In this document: piece after piece, positions 1 to 7,728 of the stretch
Numbering within the stretch: position 1 is the stretch's first letter
How the letters are laid out: each line of letters opens with the position of its first letter
Assembly (NCBI GenBank): GCA_036939975.1
Contig: JALLPB010001378.1
Location: 1-10,107 of the forward strand
Reading direction: 5' to 3'
From: Cyclostephanos tholiformis
Taxonomy: Eukaryota; Bacillariophyta; Thalassiosirophyceae; Thalassiosirales; Thalassiosiraceae
Length of the DNA: 10,107 nucleotides
Made by a program: the position numbers and the translations under genes
The notes under the pieces: generated by a model
Told to the model about the DNA's origin: nothing
Databases searched by the model: none
The model's input: only the letters and a program-made list of their open reading frames with translations

Positions 1-960
1 GTGAGCCTTGGTACCTTACTAAAGTGCTCTTCTAGTAGGTACTGAGACAGACAGACGGGGTTTATCCTTAAAATGGTTTTGATCTTAAAAGGTCATTTCC
101 TAATATGAATCCAACCTTCAAATATATGTTTCAGCGAGTAGTGCTGGAAACACATCACAGTCATAATTTTAGGACTATGCTTTTTTTAGCTTTATTTTAC
201 TACTACAATGATACGCCGGATCACAGCCCAATCAAACCCCTTATGTGACTTTCACGTTTAAAAACAATATATTTGAATTGTGACTTAGAAACCAACGAGG
301 AAGATACAGTCTTTTTTATAGGAAAGCCATATGTACGTAGGAGTGATTTAGAAATAAATAAATTGGAATCTATATTTTATACAAAACCCTACATATGTTT
401 TTTTAATTCTATGAGACCAACGGCGGACTCTCAAAACCAACCGCCACTCCCACACCAAAAACACAACCCAAAACAAAAAACACACACACAACACCATGGT
501 CCCCTGCTGCCCGCCGCCCTCAAGGGGCTTCAATTTTGAAGGTAAGTCCAATCGCCATATGCCACGCAATAGTCCTTGATATTTTTTATGGAAAACTAAC
601 TTTATTCTTTATTTATTGAATATTACGATGTAGGCTGATGAGTGGCATGCCAGCAGACAAAAGGTTAAATTTTACAACTATTTTACTTCCCTTTTCTAGG
701 CTGCTGCATCGAATCAATGCGCACTAACCCCAGCTATCTGTCAATATTTTTTTAGCAACACCACCCCTGTTTTCATCATGTTTTGTCTTGGTGTTGGCCG
801 GGAGAGGGGGTAATCATTGTCACCATGTTTTTGGGAAGGTAAGCATTGTAGCTGTGAATGGGTAAGTGTATCGTTGTATTGTAGTATTGTAGTATATTGT
901 AGTATTGATAGTATCATAGTATTGTAGTTTCTTAGTAAAAATAAATACTTCTGTAAATAA
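1..960. other. AT-rich intergenic DNA, no convincing gene
   Basis: No reading frame here resembles a protein family I recognise. The most gene-like signal is on the plus strand. An A/C-rich tract (about 425-493) resembles a 5' untranslated leader. It precedes an ATG in good context (ACACCATGG, ATG at 496) and then a canonical donor GTAAGT at 542 with an acceptor TAG at 631-633, a possible 92-nt intron. Splicing there puts the ATG frame straight into a TGA. A different, ATG-less frame stays open across the splice and on to about position 810. This could be the decayed 5' end of an unknown spliced gene or chance. Other contents are a pyrimidine-rich TTCCCTTTTCTAG near 687-699 and the short repeat described separately. 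Confidence 0.35.
874..928. repeat. Short imperfect tandem repeat (GTATTGTA-type)
   Basis: About five or six imperfect copies of a GTATTGTA / GTAGTATT motif follow each other with periods of roughly 10-14 bases. It is simple low-complexity DNA with no apparent function. The same word (GTATTGTAG) recurs in the 39-bp units of the minisatellite inside the hAT element. I see no flanking similarity that would link the two arrays, so the overlap is probably chance. Confidence 0.6.
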
Positions 961-971
961 AAAACTGTTAA

Positions 972-1105
972 GTGTAGTGTAGTTGCACTATCCAAATTGG
1001 TTCAGATGGGTGCAAAGCAAAATTCTTTCTCACTTGAAAATTGTGAGAAATAATATTGCTTCGCACCCATCCAAAAATGCAACTGAAAAAATTCGAACAC
1101 TACAC
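972..1105. mobile_element. MITE-like fold-back element with strong central hairpin
   Basis: The ends are 9-bp perfect inverted repeats, GTGTAGTGT at 972-980 and ACACTACAC at 1097-1105. At the centre a 29-nt arm (1005-1033) pairs with 1043-1071 at 26 of 29 positions around a 9-nt loop (1034-1042). There is no coding potential. Size, terminal inverted repeats and self-complementarity fit a miniature inverted-repeat element. A TTAA abuts the left end (968-971), but the right flank reads AAAT, so no target duplication can be shown. It could instead be a lone hairpin locus that gives rise to small RNAs. Confidence 0.5.
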
Positions 1106-1191
1106 AAATGTAGGAACCGGTGAGATATATTAGTTGCCGCCTACTTTACATAGGTAGGTCTTAGTATGAAATTTGATCTTATGACTATTAT

Positions 1192-1386
1192 TTAAAAGAA
1201 AACCATTAGTATCACCTTGGAAAACTTGTAAAAATGAGCTAACCTAGGGGCACAAGAGTGCATATTTTTCATGCCTCTCATTTCTGATTGTAGTAACTCA
1301 TGAAAACAATTAATGTAGCCTGCTGTCTCCACTGTTGAATCAAATCTCCATGGAAATCTCCTTGTACCGCATCAATGACATGATTC
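1192..1386 (-). pseudogene. PiggyBac-like transposase relic, downstream part (split by the hAT insertion)
   Basis: Read on the minus strand from the target duplication, the frame gives I-M-S-L-M-R-Y-K-E-I-S-M-E-I, a TGA stop (complement of 1340-1342), then F-N-S-G-D. This matches the conserved PiggyBac-type pattern M-x2-x-R-[FY]-x2-I-x3-[LI]-R-F, with the stop exactly where the Arg is expected, so CGA to TGA is the likely change. After a one-base shift a second stretch follows (YINCFHELLQ..., with NMHS further on). It ends at TAA (complement of 1192-1194), before the first catalytic Asp of the family would be expected. It continues the piece at 6680-7543. Family assignment is by motif pattern only. 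Confidence 0.62.
1379..1386. repeat. Left target site duplication of the hAT element
   Basis: CATGATTC directly precedes the left terminal repeat and is identical to 6680-6687. Eight bases is the diagnostic duplication length of the hAT superfamily. Confidence 0.92.
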
Positions 1387-1411
1387 CAGAGATGGGAAAA
1401 GGTCAAGTTAG
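1387..1411 (+). repeat. hAT left terminal inverted repeat
   Basis: CAGAGATG is followed by a 10-nt variable spacer and AAGTTAG. The right end, reverse-complemented, reads CAGAGATG, AAAA, AAGTTAG. The two ends therefore agree over 8 and 7 bases, separated by a 6-nt indel. AGTTAG also forms a small dyad with CTAACT at 1415-1420. These bases are expected to be the transposase cleavage and binding site. Confidence 0.88.
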
Positions 1412-1449
1412 CTCCTAACTCCATCCTTGAGTTGGACCCATGTTTGCCA

Positions 1450-1640
1450 ACTCCAGCTCCTCTAACTTAACTTAAAATTTGGCCATCCAAACTCAAACTC
1501 TCCTGACTTATGATTTTTTAAATCCAAACTTAAACTCCTCTGACTTTTTTTCAAAATCCTCAACTCAAGCTCCTCTGACTTAGGATCATTTTTGAAATCC
1601 AAAACTTAAACTCCAGTAACTCTAAAATTCTCTTTATTTC
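1450..1640. repeat. hAT left subterminal tandem array
   Basis: About five imperfect copies of a 35-40-bp unit with a core like CTCCTCTGACTTA, preceded by AACTCAAA and separated by T- or A-rich spacers. Cores lie near 1458, 1499, 1535, 1570 and 1611. The same unit recurs in the same orientation at the right end. Short subterminal motifs that bind transposase are known in hAT elements such as Ac, so these copies are candidate binding sites. That role is inferred. Confidence 0.75.
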
Positions 1641-1684
1641 CTCAACTCTAACCTGAAACTTACAAACTTACCACAACTTACCAA

Positions 1685-1719
1685 TAATCAGTTACTTACT
1701 AGGAGTAAGTAAGTGATTA
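1685..1719. other. 35-nt near-perfect hairpin
   Basis: TAATCA-G-TTACTTACT (1685-1700) faces its reverse complement at 1704-1719 across a 3-nt AGG loop, with one G/G mismatch. The inner 9-bp stem (1692-1700 with 1704-1712) is perfect. It lies between the left subterminal array and the C-run that precedes the minisatellite. Role unknown. Confidence 0.75.
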
Positions 1720-1852
1720 CTGAACAAACCCTCCTTGCCCCCCCCCCCACTATTGCCATATAATCAATCCTCTCATCTCAAAACATAATAATGTTAAAAG
1801 GTATGATGATCCTGGCCAGCTCAACCAATTTGGTTGTTGTGTTGCTGTTGCA

Positions 1853-2945
1853 CCCTCCTCCTGAAAAGGGGAGGAGAGGACAATTGTGCCATATCACCAT
1901 CCTCCCCCAGAAATGGGGTGAGAAGGATTGCACTGTGCCCTCCTCCAGAAATGGGAGAGAGTATTGTAGCAACCCATCCTCCTCCTGAAAAGGGGGAGGA
2001 GAGAACAACACCGCCACACCCTACTCCAGAAAAAAGGGAGAGTATCGTAGCACCGCGCCCTTCTCCAGAAATGGGGGACGAGAGAACAATTCCACTGCTC
2101 CCTCCATCTAAACAGGGGGGAGAGTATCGTAGCACCGCACCCTCCTCCTGAAATGGGAAGGAGAGTACAATATTTCTGCGCCCTCCTCATGAAAATGGGG
2201 AGAGTATCATAGTACCGCACCCTCCTCCTGAAATGGGGGAGGAGACAATGACAGCATCCCCCTCCCTTCTGAAAAAGGGGGGAGTATTGTAGTGCCGTGT
2301 CCTCCTCCAGAAATGGGGGAGGAGAGAACAATACTGCCATGCCCTCTTCCTAAAAAGGGGGAGAGTATCATAGTACTGCACCCTCCTCCTGAAAAGGGGG
2401 AAGAAAGAACAATACCGCCATGCCCTCCTCCTGATAATGGGGAGAGTATTGTAGCACCATGCCCTCCTCCTGTAATGGGGGAGGAGAGAGCAATACTGCC
2501 GTGCCCTCCTCCTGAAAAGGGGGAGAGTATTGTAGCACTGCACCCTCCTCCAGAAATGGGGGAGGAGAGAATGATACTGCTGCACCCTCCTCCTGGAAAT
2601 AGGAAGAATATCATAGCACCGCACCCTCCTCCAGAAATCTGGGGAGGAGACAATGACAAGCTGTGCCCTCCACATGAAATGGGGGAGAGTATCGTAGCAC
2701 TGCACCTTCCTCCTGAAATGGGGAGGAGCGAATGATACCACCATGCCCTCCTTCTGAAAAGAGGGAGAGTATTGTAGCACTGCACTCTCCTCCAGAAATG
2801 GGGGAGGAGACAATGGCAGCGCCCCCCCCTCCTCCTGAAAAGGGGGAGAGTATTGTAGCACCGCACTCTCCTCCAGAAATGGGGGAGGAAGAGAGTATCA
2901 TCTCACCAGGCCAGAAGGGGGAGGAGTTTCTATTGTTGCCACACC
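1853..2945. repeat. Higher-order minisatellite of alternating 39- and 42-bp hairpin units
   Basis: I count about 26 units. Each starts CCCTCCTCC(T/A)GAAA and continues into GGGGGAG, so CTCCTCC pairs with GGAGGAG across a loop of about 8 nt. Two unit types alternate. One is 39 bp, with GGAGAGTATNGTAGCAC after the G-run. The other is 42 bp, with GGAGGAGAGAACAATACTGCC. Together they form an 81-bp higher-order unit repeated about 13 times; the last copy is degenerate. Because 39, 42 and 81 are all multiples of three, long open frames appear in several frames on both strands (Pro/Glu/Gly-rich on plus; Gly/Ser- or Arg/Phe-rich on minus). No single frame is kept across the array, so I treat it as non-coding. 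It lies between the left subterminal region and the transposase ATG. Confidence 0.9.
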
Positions 2946-3627
2946 CTCACCATGATTGCTTGCTAATAGGCTCACATTCCCTCCCCAGATGTCATCAAAG
3001 AAAAGAAAATCTACAAAATCCCTCACATCTAAGGGTACCGATTGAGGGAAAAAATCAAAAACTCAGTCTTTGCTTGCTCAGACTTTTGGCAATAATGCAT
3101 TTCTTCTCTCAAGTTTGAGGAAGACCCATACCGGGAAGCCTATCTTGTTGCGTGAAAAAATATTTATAATGGTACTGTTCCTGATGGAGAGGAAGCATAC
3201 CTCTTTCAGTATTTTGTTTCACATGTGAATACTGATTGTAAAACAGCCACCATTGATTTTGATGAGAAATGTATTGTTGAGAAGGGGGCCATGTTCCAAA
3301 ATTACCCTAATTTTGGGGATGAAGATACTTCCATTCAAGACTACAAATTTGAAATGATGAATGATGACCATGAACTGTTCAATGCACATCTTGGATGAGT
3401 CAACAAGCGTGAGAATGATTTGTTGAAGGAGAGAGAATGCAAGAGAGAACAAGATGAAAAAGTCAGATCAACTGATAACATTCAGGACATGAATGATAGG
3501 TTTCATGTTAGGAAAATTGATAGATACAGCATACTAGTTGTGGCATTTGTTCCAGAAGGCACTCTCACTGAGCATTTAATTCAAGCTGGTCTAAATGATG
3601 GAAAGAAGAACACTATGCAGGATTGGA

Positions 3628-3709
3628 GTAAGTTTCTATGTTATGTACAAACATGCTATTATGACACACTCACCGACTGAGTGTTCATTTTCTTGTTTGT
3701 CCTTCATAG
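3628..3709 (+). other. Likely intron 1 of the hAT transposase pseudogene (82 nt)
   Basis: Donor GTAAGT and acceptor TTCATAG. Splicing joins ...Q-D-W-(A|AG) and carries the frame past the TGA at 3678-3680 into H-K-H-S-D-Y-H-F-T-W, which stays open for about 100 nt. Exon-like protein sequence on both sides supports it. Confidence 0.7.
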
Positions 3710-4305
3710 AGCATAAGCATTCAGACTATCATTTTACATGGTATTACAATTATGGCAATGGAAAGTTTGACTCAGGAAAGTTGTATAAGGTTGCTAGATT
3801 TATTATTGCTTGTAATAAGCTTGGATCTATTCACTTAAGTCACATAATGAAGTTGTTGGGCAAAATTCGGCTGTCAACTATGACAAAATTGCTGGTAAAT
3901 ACCCATGAGATGTTGATATGGGGAATCAAGTGGCTGCTGTCAAGGCTGCGGTTGCAAGCAAAACTCCACTTAGTGTTTTTGATAATCCACAGATGAGAGA
4001 ATACCTTCATAAGCTTGATCCAAAACACAGTCCCCCATGTTGTCTTGAGAGTATTCACATTCTCAAGGTTATGATGGATGCTGCAATGAACAAATTGGTT
4101 TATAATGTTGACAGAATGGTGGGAACAGTTGCATGAGGGTTTCTTATCAGGAACCATTGATTTCTCGACCAATTCACATCACCGGGAACAATAAGGATCA
4201 TTTGTTGTTGATTTCTCTGTAGAAAAATATGAGTTTGAAAATGAAACAGTGCTCTTTATGGTAAGAAAACTAAAGAAGGGATGCCAGATGGCCTCCTTTT
4301 GACAG

Positions 4306-4417
4306 GTAAGTCTTGCTAGCCAACCAGTGCCATTTCAACCAGTGCCACTACTGTGAAAACAAAACAATTTCCTGCTGCTGAGCCAAAAACAAATGTTACA
4401 TCAATGAATCACAACAG
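4306..4417 (+). other. Likely intron 2 of the hAT transposase pseudogene (112 nt)
   Basis: Exon ...GMPDGLLLT-G ends at the donor GTAAGT. The acceptor CAACAG leads into K-P-M-L-E-S-C-K. The codon GGC is split G|GC, and the joined frame is open. The intervening sequence has stops and no protein-like pattern. Confidence 0.7.
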
Positions 4418-5183
4418 GCAAACCCATGTTAGAGTCTTGCAAGCACATCCTTAACTTGCAGTACTCTGAATCCAAGACAACATTGAATGTTACTAAATGG
4501 ATGAAAAGCAGCTGCATTGAATCACATAATAAACTTGAATTTCTCTCAAATAACTGCTGATGGTGCATCGAATGCAATAGGTTCAATGCAGGAGTTAGAA
4601 GTATTGACCCGTCATGGCTGCCCCAATGACGTTGACTTTGCTGTTTGTTATGCACATCAAAACAAGTGCTCAGGTGGTAAGGCATTGGGAACTGTCAAGT
4701 CCGCAGAGGAAACAAACAATGAACTTGGAGATATGCTCAAGAAGAGCCTCAAGATACAGGTACGCATCAGCAGGGCACCAAAGCAAATGCATGCCTACAG
4801 ACAAGTACAGATAAAGAAGAAATGCAAGCCTCTCCTCAATCCTGATCCAGCAAATGAAACCAGATGGAATGGATGCATTGATGAAACAATCCGAGCAAAT
4901 TTGATCATGGGTGATATTTGTGACACAGTGGATGCTCTACTTTCTCCCAGTGGAGATGATTACAACCTACTCACAAGTGATGAGAAGGAATTTGAAGACA
5001 AGAGCCATGTTTCCTACACCGATGATGATAAAATGATTCTTCAGCCGTTTGAGGGTGTATCAATGCCTGCAAAAATGTTCTCAAAGTTTTTTCAGGATAA
5101 GAGGAGTGCTCCACCATATGTACTGTTTGAGGCTAGAATGGCTATTCAGTCAACCTCTGCAAATTCTTTTGCAATTTTATCTG

Positions 5184-5302
5184 GTAAGTATTGTGCTGGT
5201 TGGCTTGGTCGCAGGTCAGCATCATAGTTTTGAAGTAGGGGCGCTGCACAGTTACACAAGACAAGCTCATTTCTTTCATTTGTCACTTGATTTGCCATGC
5301 AG
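5184..5302 (+). other. Likely intron 3 of the hAT transposase pseudogene (119 nt)
   Basis: Donor GTAAGT follows ...NSFAILS-G and acceptor CCATGCAG precedes AC. Joining gives ...FAILS-D-I-S-H-A-K-H-A, an open frame of plausible hAT sequence. Nearer AGs exist (about 5213 and 5226), so the exact acceptor is less certain. Confidence 0.62.
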
Positions 5303-6409
5303 ACATTTCACATGCTAAACATGCTATAATCAAAGATCTAAGTCTCTACATCACCGTGGTGAGAAAAATGTTCTAGTGACAAAAGAGCAAGGTACAACAA
5401 TAGATCCAGATGTGTTAGTGGAATACAGCACTGTTGAAATGATGCATCCCTGCATTGAGAAGTATTGCAATGTTTATGCAAAGGATCTTGCCAAGCATCT
5501 TTCCTTGAATGAGAGGAATCTTCCTGATGCATTAGGAACTCTCACTCTACTCAATCCAATGCTTGGCAACGAAAAAAGAATCGTCAGATCTGGATTGATG
5601 TCCAAAGGACAGTACTTCAAGGCACATCAGGATCTCCTTTGTAAAATTCAAGATTTCCTGGACAAAAACAATCCCATCATTTGCTTTGCATTATCCGATA
5701 ACAGCTCCAGCAGTGATGATGAGGATGATGACATCCCTTGGCCTTGGCATGATAATACAAATTATGGTAAGGCAAAGAAAGAACTGGAGGAGTTTGAGCA
5801 CTTTAAGCGGAAGAAGTATCTACCAACACTGAAGGAGACAAGTGCAAGATGTCTGACTGGTGAGTTGGGTCAGATCATGGTTGGTCCTGTAGAGGGAAAA
5901 GAGAAAGATCTTCCCTCTGGTCATAATCTTTTCAACTACAATGACATCTGAGGCCATATTAATGTTGTTTGATTCTTTAGTGACCACAGCAAGATGTTTC
6001 CAACCCTTTGGGTAATTGCTCAAAGGGAGTCATCTAGACATGTTGTCCAAGTTGATTGTGAGCACGTTTTTGGTCTATCTGGGTATATTTCATCACCTAG
6101 ATGAACAAGACTAGGGGTACGGACGTATGAATGCCTTGCTATGCTTGCCTCTATTGTCCATACTGTTTACATTGATGATGCATGGGTGGCAGCAGAATAC
6201 CTCAGGAGATGCAAGGCGGGATCATGGAAGAAAGAAAATACTTATGGCGCAGTGAAATGCTGGAACCTGGAGCAGATTCTTGATGCTGAGCAGTATGGGG
6301 ATTTGATGCCTGAAGAAGAAGTGACAATGAATGACTTGGTCAATTAAGACAATGTATGCATCAATTAATCAATATGTAGATATTAGTGCTAGTACCTTTA
6401 TGTAAAATC

Positions 6410-6660
6410 ACCCTAACTTAGCTGACTTACATTTTTCGTGGCCCTAACTTACCTAACTTAACTCAAAATTTTGCCCTCCAAACTAAAACTCACCTGACTT
6501 AAGGATTTTTTTATATCCAAACTCAAACTCCTCTGACTTAATTTTTTTTATTCAAAAAATTCAACTCAAGTTCATCTGACTTACAAAAAAAATCAAAAAC
6601 CTGAACTCAAGCTCATCTGACTCAAGGACAAAAATAAGCTCTGAACTTAAACTCATGAGT
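6410..6660. repeat. hAT right subterminal tandem array
   Basis: Six or seven imperfect copies of the unit seen at the left end (core CTCMTCTGACTTA, AACTCAA upstream). Cores lie near 6416, 6449, 6489, 6528, 6571, 6612 and 6651, spaced about 33-43 bp. They read in the same orientation as the left copies, so the arrays are direct repeats although the element's termini are inverted. A 10-bp palindrome ACTCATGAGT (6651-6660) sits at the boundary with the terminal repeat. Confidence 0.75.
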
Positions 6661-6679
6661 CTAACTTTTTTCATCTCTG
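6661..6679 (-). repeat. hAT right terminal inverted repeat
   Basis: CTAACTT, TTTT, CATCTCTG; the reverse complement reads CAGAGATG, AAAA, AAGTTAG and matches 1387-1411 apart from a 6-nt spacer difference. Confidence 0.88.
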
Positions 6680-6687
6680 CATGATTC
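6680..6687. repeat. Right target site duplication of the hAT element
   Basis: CATGATTC follows the right terminus directly and is identical to 1379-1386. On the minus strand it holds the codons ATC ATG of the interrupted PiggyBac-like frame. Confidence 0.92.
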
Positions 6688-7543
6688 CGTCGAGACAGAA
6701 TGGGGCCACATCAAACATTGAAACCGGTTCCTTTGATTTTGACCACTACAATTGTTGATCAAAGATGCCCCTGAAACTTGCCATAAAAAAAGTTGCATCC
6801 CAGCCACTTGTAGAACTCACCCAGCATGAGCTTGCTCCCCAAAGTATCATTTGTCGTGGGGAGAATCCATGAACTCCTCCAGGAATGCCATCCGGAACAG
6901 CTCCATCTTGGTGTAAGTGGCAATCTTGTCCCAGTAATGATTGGCCCACTTATCCTTCTTGTCATTTGTCATGTCCTGCTTGTGATGGGGGCAATGCATT
7001 GGCATGATAAATTGGTAATGCACTTCATCAGGGGGGGAAAGGGCACTGCCCTCATTGAGGGGCTCATTGTCATCATTGACCTCGACACCCTCAGCCCGAA
7101 GTTGTGATGTGCTCACCGAGTCCTGGCCCACGTCTGACATTTGGAGCAATGTTGTTCAATGTATCGCAGTCATTCTCATGGTGTATTGGCCAAGGAGGGG
7201 CAATGATGACATGTGGATGCTTACTTTCGGACAATATTTCCGGGGCAATGCTGACATGGAAGTTATATTTGACGATGTGGCATTTGCCATCAACATCCAG
7301 CACAGTCGCAAGGCAGCAAAACTGCTGCCTCTTTCCGACCAACTGCATCACCTGCTCACCAGTAATGATGGCACCCATCATGTGTGTCCGTGTGTCGTGG
7401 GGGTACTTTGCTTGAATCCAGTTGCCAGGGTGAAAGAAAAGGGCACTGGTGGAGCCAATGGCTCTGATTCTGCCAAGCTTCTTTGTCATCACCATTGTCT
7501 TGGTGTTGGTATAAACCCTACATAGGGATCGGCAGTGCATCAA
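6680..7543 (-). pseudogene. PiggyBac-like (DDE_Tnp_1_7 type) transposase relic, upstream part
   Basis: On the minus strand the sequence starts near 7543. It reads a segment with FFHPGNWIQAKYP, ITGEQVMQLVGKRQQF and DVDGKCHIVKYNF. After a frameshift near 7135 it gives an Asp/Glu-rich linker and WANHYWDKIATYTKMELFRM. Two more shifts (near 6845 and 6785) lead to GEFYKWLGCNFFMASFRGI, FDQQL, a TAG (complement of 6746-6748) where Trp is expected, and WSKSKEPVSMFDVAPF up to the hAT target site. The order E-x3-W/F-x-G-x-FFM, R-x-I, WWS is that of the N-terminal part of PiggyBac-like DDE domains. No catalytic Asp is present here. It continues at 1192-1386. It is non-functional: at least three frameshifts, one stop and one insertion. 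An ATG start cannot be fixed. Confidence 0.62.
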
Positions 7544-7728
7544 TGATTATATCATAGCAAATAATGGAGATCGATGTGACCACAGATAACATAACCTTGT
7601 CATCATCCTTGTCAACAAAGCTCCCATGGGGTTGTCATGAACCGACCATTTCCTATGCCACGGCGAATAAATGTCCCAAGTATGGTGCTCGAGATACCAA
7701 TTGGTACCGCCCGTTCGAATATCTGTAC
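7544..7728. other. Flank between the PiggyBac-like relic and the fold-back repeat
   Basis: On the minus strand about 35 codons read smoothly (GSFVDKDDDKVMLSVVTSIS...), bounded by a TGA upstream and a TAG downstream. They could be a decayed N-terminal part of the PiggyBac-like gene. I cannot match them to a family. Nothing else is visible. Confidence 0.3.

Larger units (their letters stand above)
2989..6347 (+). pseudogene. hAT transposase pseudogene with introns
   Basis: The likely start is ATG 2989, in a basic NLS-like leader (SSKKRKSTK). Next come a possible degenerate BED-type finger region (about 3715-3815) and hAT-specific blocks: FDNPQMREYLHKLDP (about 3978), first catalytic Asp in GTIDF (4159-4161), second Asp in TADGASN (4559-4561), the C-x2-H of CYAH (4646-4657), TRW (4859-4867), and catalytic Glu in LQPFEGV (5051-5053). 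A Ser/Asp-rich acidic linker (5697-5736) follows, then the C-terminal dimerisation domain (FPTLWVIAQRESS...CEHVFGLSGYISSPR...RTYECLAMLA, about 5990-6160). The stop is TAA 6345-6347. In-frame stops lie at 3043, 3153, 3396, 3906, 5949, 5970 and 6102 (all TGA) and 4192 (TAA). Frameshifts lie near 3100, 3820, 4110, 4240, 4540 and 5350. Three introns are likely. Spliced length would be about 1000 codons, long for hAT. It cannot be active as it stands. Confidence 0.9.
1387..6679 (+). mobile_element. Complete but inactivated hAT-superfamily transposon, 5293 bp
   Basis: The boundaries are fixed by an exact 8-bp target duplication outside and CAGAGATG / CATCTCTG inverted ends inside. CAGRGATG is a typical hAT terminus, as in Ac. 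In order the element holds the left terminal repeat, a subterminal repeat array, a 35-nt hairpin (1685-1719), a run of 11 C (1738-1748), the 39/42-bp minisatellite, a spliced transposase pseudogene on the plus strand, a second subterminal array, and the right terminal repeat. All parts of a hAT transposase are recognisable, but stops and frameshifts disable it. The ends look intact, so mobilisation by a related active transposase cannot be excluded. It sits inside an older PiggyBac-like relic on the opposite strand. Confidence 0.93.

Noticed and set aside
968..1109. PiggyBac-derived MITE with TTAA target duplication.
   Set aside because: TTAA is present only on the left (968-971); the right flank is AAAT.
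1778..2901. Long open frames on both strands, Pro-rich on plus and Gly/Ser- or Arg/Phe-rich on minus.
   Set aside because: They are products of the 39/42-bp repeat, whose length is a multiple of three. Several frames are open at once and none is kept across the array.
1853..2945. Regular repeat with alternating segments, superficially like a CRISPR array.
   Set aside because: The alternating segments are themselves repeats, not unique spacers; there are no cas genes, and the setting is a eukaryotic transposon.
5697..5736. Ser/Asp-rich acidic tract as a separate regulatory domain.
   Set aside because: It is best explained as a flexible linker ahead of the hAT dimerisation domain.
2989..6347. 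TGA used as a sense codon (reassigned code or readthrough).
   Set aside because: The epoxidase needs no such reading and ends at TGA. The transposase also has frameshifts and a TAA, so plain decay explains it better.
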